The notes under the pieces: generated by a model
What the model was told of the DNA's origin: nothing
Seen by the model: only the letters and a program-made list of their open reading frames with translations
Database searches by the model: none
Shown: positions 1-5,243 of the stretch, in pieces
Layout of the letters: every line of letters starts with the position of its first letter
How positions within the stretch are numbered: position 1 is the first letter of the stretch
Program-made: the position numbers and the translations under genes
NCBI RefSeq assembly: GCF_005518285.1
Contig: NZ_SJDU01000154.1
Coordinates: 1 to 5,243, forward strand
Length of the DNA: 5,243 nt
Source of the DNA: Brachyspira catarrhinii
GTDB taxonomy: Bacteria > Spirochaetota > Brachyspiria > Brachyspirales > Brachyspiraceae
Direction: 5' to 3'

Positions 1-22
1 AAATATAAATTTTAGTTTCATG

Positions 23-46
23 AAGCCAAGCCAAGCCAAGCCAAGC
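23..46. repeat. Pentanucleotide tandem repeat (AAGCC)x4.8
   Basis: Four perfect AAGCC units (23-27, 28-32, 33-37, 38-42) are followed by AAGC (43-46), giving 4.8 copies with no mismatch. The tract is G+C-rich against a very AT-rich flank, so it stands out. It lies about 80 bases upstream of the GT8-type glycosyltransferase start and inside a possible short leader frame. Five-base units change reading frame when copy number changes, and such tracts can be contingency loci in surface-glycan genes. Phase variation here is inference; five copies is short for a highly mutable tract. Confidence 0.95.
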
Positions 47-54
47 GCTAATTT

Positions 55-60
55 TATACT
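55..60 (+). promoter_or_regulatory. Weak candidate -10 element for the GT8 operon
   Basis: TATACT at 55-60 resembles a sigma-70 -10 hexamer and lies 65 bases before the GTG start. No recognisable -35 hexamer sits 16-18 bases upstream, because that position is occupied by the AAGCC repeat. If this is the real promoter, repeat length would change the sequence just upstream of it. This is a weak call. The operon may instead be transcribed from outside the window. Confidence 0.2.
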
Positions 61-110
61 TTTTGCATTTCTCTGCATTCTTTTCAGGGCGATTTGCTAT
101 TGCATTTTTT

Positions 111-117
111 AAGGCGG
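111..117 (+). promoter_or_regulatory. Ribosome binding site fixing a GTG start
   Basis: AAGGCGG differs by one base from the full AAGGAGG consensus and ends seven bases before GTG at 125. It supports the GTG codon as the real start of the GT8-type gene. Its first two bases overlap the TAA (110-112) that closes the possible leader ORF, an arrangement compatible with translational coupling. Confidence 0.7.
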
Positions 118-124
118 TAAGTTT

Positions 125-1033
125 GTGAAAAAGAAAATTGCCTTATTATTATGCTCTACGGGAAACGAAGCCTTTGCGGTTGGAAATGTAATTATCGGAG
201 CTAAAAAATATTTATTTCAAAATTTGACTCGCGAAGATTACGATATAATATTTCTCACCGACAAACTCGAAGGCAAAGACGAAAACGCTCTTAAAAATAT
301 TTTTCCAAGAATAATAATCAAAATATATAAATCACCTTTTTCAAAAGAAATGCTTAATTTGAGAGAATTAAATCATTTTAGCAGTTTTACTTACGCTCGT
401 TTTGAGGCTTTTAATTTGCTTGAACAATACGAAAAAGTTTTTTATGTCGACACCGATATCGTTATACAAAAAGATATTTCCGAAATTATTGATATAAAAA
501 CTCCTTTGGCAATTTCTTATTTTGCAAATAAAATGACAGTTTCTGGGAATTTTACAAAAGAAAATATAGATTTAGTCAAAGGCTACGATTTAAATAAAGT
601 ATCGATTATAGCGGCGGTATTTTTAATTAACGACAGTTTGAATAATTATCAAATAATGTCAAAATGGTGTTATGATAAAGCGGAAGAATACAAAACCAAC
701 GACCAATCAATATTAAATTTACTTATACAAGAATTTAATATAGAAACGCATGACTTGACGGAAAGCTACGGCGCTTATCCGACTTCAAACATAGCAAAAG
801 AATCTCATATAATTCATGCAATCGGACCCGCAAAATTTTGGCGAGGAACTTACAATAAAGAATGGGAAGAAAATAATAAAATATGGATAGAAGCGGGCGG
901 AAATACGACTTACGAAGAAAACGCTAAAAAGCGAAAGTTAATTGATAAAATCGTTTGGTTTATTCCAACTTTCAATTTGCGAGACAAAGTAAGAAGATAT
1001 TTATTAAAGAAAATCGGACTAACGGGGAGATAA
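125..1033 (+). CDS. Family 8-type glycosyltransferase (GT-A, LPS-type)
   Basis: The 302-residue protein probably transfers a hexose from a nucleotide sugar to a surface glycan in the cytoplasm or at the inner membrane face. The start is a GTG behind a good ribosome binding site. The N-terminus KKKIALLLC is a GT-A first beta strand. VFYVDTDIVI (about 105-114) carries the DxD metal-binding motif at 109-111, and TNDQSILN (191-198) matches the usual GT8 D-Q-x-x-LN segment. HAIGPAKFW (231-239) matches the conserved HxxGxxKPW block, with F in place of P. The C-terminus (about 270-296) is basic and amphipathic, contains VWFIPTFNLRDKVR, and probably aids membrane contact. Glycogenin-type and LPS galactosyl/glucosyltransferases share these motifs, so donor and linkage cannot be assigned. 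The next glycosyltransferase frame starts two bases after its stop, implying one operon. Confidence 0.85.
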   Translation: MKKKIALLLCSTGNEAFAVGNVIIGAKKYLFQNLTREDYDIIFLTDKLEGKDENALKNIFPRIIIKIYKSPFSKEMLNLRELNHFSSFTYARFEAFNLLEQYEKVFYVDTDIVIQKDISEIIDIKTPLAISYFANKMTVSGNFTKENIDLVKGYDLNKVSIIAAVFLINDSLNNYQIMSKWCYDKAEEYKTNDQSILNLLIQEFNIETHDLTESYGAYPTSNIAKESHIIHAIGPAKFWRGTYNKEWEENNKIWIEAGGNTTYEENAKKRKLIDKIVWFIPTFNLRDKVRRYLLKKIGLTGR

Positions 1034-1035
1034 TT

Positions 1036-1976
1036 ATGTTTGAAACTCCCATACTTTTTATAATATTCAAAAGAAAAGACACGGCTCTAAAAGTTTTGGA
1101 AATTATAAAACAAGTTAAACCTAAATATTTGTATATAGCGGCGGACGGCTGGAGAGACGAAGACGAAAAAATAAAATGTTTGGAAACGAGAGAGGCAATT
1201 TTAAATACAATAGATTTTGAATGCAATCTTAAAACATTATTTAGAGAAGAAAATGTCGGTTGCTGTTATGGACCAGTCAACGCGATAAATTGGTTTTTTG
1301 AAAATGTAGAACAGGGAATAATTTTAGAAGACGATTGTTTACCCGAAATTTCATTTTTTGATTACTGTGAAAAACTTTTGAATTATTATAAAGACAACGA
1401 AAGAATAATGCATATTGCGGGAGAAAATCCATTAGATAGAAAAGTAGGAGATGCGAGTTATTATTTTGCTACAGTTATGCATGGATGCGGATTTGCAACT
1501 TGGAGAAGAGCTTGGCGATATAATGACCCAGATATGAAATCTTTTACATTAAAAGATTTATCAAAGACTTTAAGAAAGAGATATAAAGATTTTAATATAA
1601 GAGATTATTGGAGGAATTGGTTTCCAAGAGTGAAAAGAAGTCATAATTCCGTATGGGATACACAATGGGCTTATATAATAATGTGTATGGATGAGTTTCT
1701 ATAAATTCAAATACAAATTTTTTATGTAATATAGGGTATGGAGAAGATGCTACGCATACATCAGCTCCAAATGACCCAAATGCAAACCGCAAAACTTATC
1801 CGATGGACACAAAAAATATTATTCATCCTTCAAAAATAGAATGCGATAGAGAAGCCGATTTTGAAATAGCGATTAAAAGATTCGGTTTGATTCCGTTTTC
1901 TCTTACGCATAATGTGAGTAGAGAGATTAAGAGAATTATTCGGCAGATGGGAAATTTGTTTAAGAGTAAAAATTAA
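1036..1976 (+). pseudogene. Frameshifted GT-A glycosyltransferase (HlpA/GnT-I-like)
   Basis: ATG 1036 is preceded by GGGGAG (1024-1029). The first frame runs 222 residues to TAA 1702-1704. It shows FIIFKRKD (about 8-15), a YIAADGWRDEDE segment (33-44), GIILEDDCLPE with the EDD metal/nucleotide site at 98-100, and GFATWRRAW (152-160). These are typical of GT-A nucleotide-sugar transferases annotated as hemolytic-protein-like or GnT-I-like. At about 1696-1700 the homologous reading moves to the -1 frame and continues as SINSNTNFLCNIGYGEDATHT through TAA 1974-1976 with no stop. Restoring one T after GAGTTT would give 313 residues. The lost part includes the GYGEDATHT block, so the 222-residue product is probably inactive. 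It lies in the same operon as the GT8 gene. Assembly error and unusual recoding are alternatives; no classic slippery heptamer is present. Confidence 0.8.
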
Positions 1977-1992
1977 TAGGAGTTATTATAAT

Positions 1993-2493
1993 TTACATCA
2001 TATGATTATTAATATTTAGATTTATATATTGATAACTGTCTATATGTATAGTTTTTATAATCTTTATTGACTTATTAAATATATTCAAAATGAAGTTTAT
2101 TACAAATAAAATAATGGCAAATAATATTAAAAAAATAAAAAGTAATAACGAGCTGCATATCATAAATTTAATATAATTTGATATAATATTATCTAATAAT
2201 TTGTCTTCCACTATGTTGTCGTTATTATTAAGCAATCCGTTTTTTTTAGCTATAAAAAAACCTATTATATGTTCTAATATTGAAAAGTTATCGGATATAT
2301 CGATTAATATGTCTATATTCTTTATATATCTTTTTTTATCTCTTTTATTTATAAGTTTATTATTGCTAATATATTCTCGTTTAGAAATTAAATATCTTAT
2401 GCTCATTTGTATAAATATATTTTTCCATATTATAGAAAACATATATATTATAAACAAAATAAATATCATATATACATATACTTTTGTAATCAT
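1993..2493 (-). CDS. Small membrane protein of unknown function
   Basis: I do not recognise this 166-residue protein. Two hydrophobic segments are visible: one near the N-terminus (about 5-28) and a long one at about 110-138 (ICSSLLLFIFLILFAIILFV). A polar, lysine- and asparagine-rich loop of about 80 residues joins them and contains ISDNFSILEHIIGFF (66-80). The ATG (complement of 2491-2493) follows the 100-residue membrane gene by only two bases and has an AGGAA ribosome binding site (complement of 2503-2507), nine bases away. The frame is extremely AT-rich (8/60 and 9/60 G+C in samples at 2041-2100 and 2341-2400), which inflates Ile, Asn and Lys. An overlapping plus-strand frame (2201-2533) is weaker, with no supporting context. 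That the gene is real is supported mainly by the promoter, ribosome binding site and pairing. Confidence 0.65.
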   Translation of the reverse strand: MITKVYVYMIFILFIIYMFSIIWKNIFIQMSIRYLISKREYISNNKLINKRDKKRYIKNIDILIDISDNFSILEHIIGFFIAKKNGLLNNNDNIVEDKLLDNIISNYIKFMICSSLLLFIFLILFAIILFVINFILNIFNKSIKIIKTIHIDSYQYINLNINNHMM

Positions 2494-2495
2494 AA

Positions 2496-2798
2496 TTATT
2501 TGTTCCTATATATTTTTAATTTATTATAATTAATTTTATTAATGATTAATAATATAAAAAGCAATAAGTTAAAAACAAACGAAATTGTAAATTTTTTATC
2601 GCTTTCAAATAAACTTATAATTGTTTTTGATATATATTTTACTATTTCTTTATCTCCAGATTTTACCATTAAATAAAATGTTCCGTAAATCAAAAGCAGA
2701 AAAGACACTGTAATAATTACTCTTGCAGAATAAACAATTAAAGTCTTTTTTATAAAAAAATTATATCGTAATTCGTCTTTAGATTTCTTATTTGCCAT
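2496..2798 (-). CDS. Small two-helix membrane protein of unknown function
   Basis: I do not recognise this 100-residue protein. It has a basic N-terminus (MANKKSKDELRYNFFIKK), a first transmembrane segment at about 26-45 (RVIITVSFLLLIYGTFYLMV), a polar loop of about 25 residues with SLFESDKK, a second segment at about 70-88 (ISFVFNLLLFILLIINKI), and a basic tail. By the positive-inside rule both ends should face the cytoplasm. The ATG has an upstream AGGAAA (complement of 2802-2807) and a near-consensus promoter about 35 bases before it, so it is likely expressed. It is the first gene of a two-gene unit with the 166-residue membrane protein, with two bases between stop and start. A transporter accessory part, a membrane effector or a glycan-export helper are all possible, and nothing in the sequence picks one. 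Confidence 0.7.
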   Translation of the reverse strand: MANKKSKDELRYNFFIKKTLIVYSARVIITVSFLLLIYGTFYLMVKSGDKEIVKYISKTIISLFESDKKFTISFVFNLLLFILLIINKINYNKLKIYRNK

Positions 2799-2834
2799 AT
2801 ATTTCCTATTAATCTTCCAAATTTCATATACGAT

Positions 2835-2862
2835 ATTATAAATTTTAAAATAAAAAAGTCAA
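2835..2862 (-). promoter_or_regulatory. Near-consensus sigma-70 promoter for the membrane-protein pair
   Basis: On the minus strand, TTGACT (complement of 2857-2862) and a perfect TATAAT (complement of 2835-2840) are separated by 16 bases of AT-only sequence. The expected transcription start near 2828 leaves a leader of about 30 bases before the ATG ending at 2798, with AGGAAA in the correct place. It lies in the 88-base gap after the GT11-like gene, so the two small membrane genes can be transcribed independently of the fucosylation operon. In AT-rich DNA a -10 match alone means little, but the -35 match and spacing raise confidence. Confidence 0.7.
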
Positions 2863-2886
2863 CATACCATAAAACTATTATTTAAA

Positions 2887-3729
2887 TCAAACGGGCGTCA
2901 TATCCAAACCGACATTAAAACTATTCAAATCCACTTTATCGTCTTTACCTAAAACATGCATCAAAGGAACATTGCCTATAAAACTTGCCCAAATCGTAAA
3001 AGTGGAAGGCGCGCCAATTATATAATCGCATAAACTCAGCAAATAATGGTCCTCATACCAATCGCATTTTGAAATAATATAATCTCGTTTCGGTTTCAAA
3101 GTTATCTCTTCGTTTGAAAATAAAATAAATAATATCTTTTTATCTTTGAATAAATTTGAAAACTGCTCTATTTTATCGTTATAAACTTCGTCCTCGTAAA
3201 AATATTTTCCGTTATTCCAGCCTCGATAATCGCCTCTTCTTATATGAATGCCGACTTTTATATCGTAATTTTTAAATTTCTCATATATATATGAAGACTT
3301 TTCTAATTTTGGCGTATATTTTTCTTTGAAATAATCTCTGTATTTTATGGCAAGTTCGGGAACTCTAAATTCCCAACCCGACACAAAAATCGTTTTATCT
3401 CTATTTTCCAATATTTGTTTATCGTAAAGAGCGATATTGTTTCTATCTTCAATATTCATATAATCGAATATCAAAAAATTTTTTATATTTAATTTGCCCG
3501 CCAATTTGGAAATATTTTCAATTATTCTATAGCGAGTATTTAAATTCGGCAAAAATATTTTAGGAATTTTCTTAAAACTGTATTTGTCTTTTATTCCGTA
3601 AAAATCTTCCATATCGTAAAATTCGAGATTATGATATTCTATATTATTTTCTTTACAATAAGCCTCGAAATGCATATTTTGAAGAAGCCTATTGCTTTTG
3701 TCTCCAAATCTTTTATAAAGAAGAACCAT
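2887..3729 (-). CDS. GT11-like alpha-1,2-type fucosyltransferase homologue
   Basis: The 280-residue protein probably transfers fucose from GDP-fucose to a surface glycan acceptor. HIRRGDYRGW (162-171) matches the HxRRxDY motif that binds GDP-fucose in alpha-1,2- and alpha-1,6-fucosyltransferases. LCDYIIGAPSTFTIWAS (233-249) matches the later conserved 'C-D-x-x-I-x-x-x-S-T-F-x-x-W-A' block of GT11. The N-terminus has FGDKSNRLLQNMHFEAYC (8-25) in place of the usual G-R-L-G-N-Q, so this is a divergent subgroup and the linkage is uncertain. Length is near the 280-300 usual for bacterial members. No transmembrane helix is seen, so it is likely cytoplasmic or peripheral. AGGAAA (complement of 3735-3740) serves the ATG. 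It follows the GT10 gene by 39 bases with no promoter or hairpin between, so it is the third visible gene of the gmd operon. Confidence 0.8.
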   Translation of the reverse strand: MVLLYKRFGDKSNRLLQNMHFEAYCKENNIEYHNLEFYDMEDFYGIKDKYSFKKIPKIFLPNLNTRYRIIENISKLAGKLNIKNFLIFDYMNIEDRNNIALYDKQILENRDKTIFVSGWEFRVPELAIKYRDYFKEKYTPKLEKSSYIYEKFKNYDIKVGIHIRRGDYRGWNNGKYFYEDEVYNDKIEQFSNLFKDKKILFILFSNEEITLKPKRDYIISKCDWYEDHYLLSLCDYIIGAPSTFTIWASFIGNVPLMHVLGKDDKVDLNSFNVGLDMTPV

Positions 3730-3768
3730 TTTAATTTCCTAAAACTTATTTTAATTATTATTTTAAAT

Positions 3769-4854
3769 TTATTTCAATCTTTCGTTTATAAGATTTTCCA
3801 ATCGATTTAAAATTTTCTCTCTTCGCTCCCAAAGATAATCAATCATAGAATCGTTAATTTTAATTTGACTTTGAAAAGCTTCAAATAATTTATCGTCTTT
3901 ATTCAATTTTTCAACTTCTTTCAAAAGCGCCGAATTATCTTCTCCTTTTCTATAAAACAACAAAGCGTTTTTATTTACCAAATCCATTTCAATATTTTCA
4001 TCGCCATAGTAAATTGGAATGCATCCCGCTCTAAACGAATCGAATAATTTTTCGGTAATATAACCATCGCTAATCGTATTTTCGGGGCAGATATTAAATT
4101 TGAAATCTCTTAAATATTCTATTTTATTGTTATTAAATTCATTTTTCAAAGTGTCGTCATTATGAAGTAATTTTCCCGCGCATTTTACTTCGCCGATTTT
4201 ACTAACTTTATTAAAAATTTCCGTTCTAATTTTCGGAGCATCATGACTTGCGACTAACGAAGCGAATTTATTCTTTTTAGATTTTGCGCTATTTATATTG
4301 TCAATAGTTTTTTTAATTTTATCTTTGGTAAAATTCTCTTCCAATATTTCGCCAAAATGATAATTTATCCAAATAGGAAAGCGAACATAATTTTTATATT
4401 TGTTTTCGTCCAATCTGTCGAAGCCGAGAGACAAATCGACATCGTTCACGCAATTATCGGAATATTCGCTCCAAACTTTGCTTATGGCATTTTTTGAAAC
4501 GCATTCTCCCGTGTAGAAAATTTTAATTTTAGCTTTCGATTTTTCCAAAAAATATCTTTTGCCGTTTGGAGCGAAAAACTCTATATCGGGATTATAGCTT
4601 ACCGACAAATCTGGCAAATAATATCTTTTTATAAAATTGTAGAAATAATTATTTTTGAATTCTCTTTCGTTTACCGCCCAGTCGCCTCGCACGAAAAAAG
4701 TTTTCTTGCCTTTTACTTTATCTTTATAATTTGAGTAATTTATTCTATAGCCAAAATCTTTAAGAAAAATTGAATTGATTCTTATTCTGTTTCTTAATTT
4801 AGAAAACGGAATTATCCAAACCAAATATTCGATTAAATTCTTTTTTAGTTCCAT
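3769..4854 (-). CDS. GT10 fucosyltransferase homologue (alpha-1,3/4 type)
   Basis: The 361-residue protein is a GT-B enzyme expected to transfer fucose from GDP-fucose to GlcNAc or Glc in a surface glycan, as Helicobacter pylori FucTs do in making Lewis-type structures. The diagnostic GT10 block spans about 252-284: NICPENT (254-260), DGYITEKLFDSF (263-274) and AGCIPIYYG (276-284). N259, E268 and K269 match the GDP-fucose-contacting N, E and K of the H. pylori enzyme. IFYTGE (112-117), YVRFPIW (156-162) and KFASLVASHD (196-205) fit the family order. The C-terminal heptad repeats of H. pylori FucTs are absent. The N-terminus carries YLVWIIPFSKLRNRIR (10-25), a basic amphipathic stretch like that ending the GT8 protein. 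The ATG lies two bases after the gmd stop with no good Shine-Dalgarno, suggesting translational coupling to gmd. Confidence 0.9.
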   Translation of the reverse strand: MELKKNLIEYLVWIIPFSKLRNRIRINSIFLKDFGYRINYSNYKDKVKGKKTFFVRGDWAVNEREFKNNYFYNFIKRYYLPDLSVSYNPDIEFFAPNGKRYFLEKSKAKIKIFYTGECVSKNAISKVWSEYSDNCVNDVDLSLGFDRLDENKYKNYVRFPIWINYHFGEILEENFTKDKIKKTIDNINSAKSKKNKFASLVASHDAPKIRTEIFNKVSKIGEVKCAGKLLHNDDTLKNEFNNNKIEYLRDFKFNICPENTISDGYITEKLFDSFRAGCIPIYYGDENIEMDLVNKNALLFYRKGEDNSALLKEVEKLNKDDKLFEAFQSQIKINDSMIDYLWERREKILNRLENLINERLK

Positions 4855-4856
4855 TG

Positions 4857-5243
<387 letters not shown>

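Larger units (their letters stand above)
20..112 (+). other. Possible 30-residue leader ORF containing the repeat
   Basis: An ATG at 20 opens a 30-codon frame ending at TAA 110-112. The predicted peptide begins MKPSQAKPSANF, encoded mostly by the AAGCC repeat. It continues as a hydrophobic, cysteine-containing stretch (FAFLCILFRAICYCIF), giving a short signal-like layout. The frame is the same as that of the GT8 gene at 125, and its stop overlaps that gene's ribosome binding site. No convincing Shine-Dalgarno precedes ATG 20, and the true upstream context is largely outside the window. It may be untranslated leader RNA or the remnant of a longer frame. Translation is unproven. Confidence 0.25.

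Noticed and set aside
955..1035. Upstream extension of the second glycosyltransferase frame to ATG 955
   Set aside because: The extension overlaps the GT8 coding end and matches no family sequence. ATG 1036 has GGGGAG at correct spacing, and the protein then begins like the family.
972..1226. Minus-strand frame of 84 residues
   Set aside because: It is antisense to the end of the GT8 gene and the start of the GT-A gene, both of which carry clear family motifs.
1690..1710. Programmed -1 ribosomal frameshift in the GT-A gene
   Set aside because: The site GAGTTTCTATAA is not an X-XXY-YYZ slippery heptamer and I see no strong downstream stem. A one-base deletion is simpler.
1592..1792. Minus-strand frame of 66 residues
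   Set aside because: It is antisense to the frameshifted glycosyltransferase, whose motifs continue across this stretch.
1997..2006. Perfect palindrome ATCATATGAT
   Set aside because: It is a ten-base AT-rich palindrome without a loop or T-run, inside the end of a coding frame. This is expected by chance in such DNA and is not a terminator.
2201..2533. Plus-strand frame of 110 residues, hydrophobic
   Set aside because: It lies antisense to the 166-residue membrane gene, which has a promoter, ribosome binding site and tight pairing. Very AT-rich DNA gives hydrophobic frames on both strands, and no ribosome binding site or neighbour supports this one.

Overview
The window is low-GC bacterial DNA. 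Sampled glycosyltransferase genes run about 35% G+C, and one short stretch falls to about 15%. AT-ending codons dominate, Shine-Dalgarno sites are AGGA-like, and genes are packed tightly. Cell-surface glycosyltransferases followed by a fucose-type sugar-nucleotide gene are typical of an LPS/LOS or capsule locus. A Brachyspira-like spirochaete is my best guess from overall style. The sequence alone does not prove it, and Campylobacterota or Fusobacteria are not excluded.

Left part, plus strand: a pentanucleotide tandem repeat (23-46) lies in a short leader that could encode about 30 residues. A GTG-started family-8-type glycosyltransferase (125-1033) follows. Two bases later comes a second GT-A-type glycosyltransferase (1036-1976), broken by a -1 frameshift near 1696-1700. 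Its C-terminal third is still fully open in the next frame, so the lesion looks recent, or may be a sequencing error.

Right part, minus strand, reading from the right edge leftward: the 3' end of gmd (GDP-mannose 4,6-dehydratase, cut by the window edge), a GT10 alpha-1,3/4-type fucosyltransferase homologue (3769-4854) and a GT11-like alpha-1,2-type fucosyltransferase homologue (2887-3729). Beyond them is a pair of small, very AT-rich two-helix membrane proteins of unknown function (2496-2798 and 1993-2493). This pair has its own near-consensus promoter (TTGACT-16-TATAAT, 2835-2862). The two strands converge with only 16 bases between the last stop codons (1976/1993), and I see no terminator hairpin there.

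How the genes could work together: Gmd converts GDP-mannose to GDP-4-keto-6-deoxymannose. With an Fcl/WcaG enzyme, not seen here and perhaps outside the window, this becomes GDP-fucose. The two fucosyltransferase homologues would then decorate a surface glycan that the plus-strand transferases may help build. The most interesting signals are the repeat-bearing leader in frame with the first glycosyltransferase, the frameshifted transferase, a W-x-IP-x3-LR motif shared by two unrelated transferase families at opposite ends of the protein, and the orphan membrane-protein pair.
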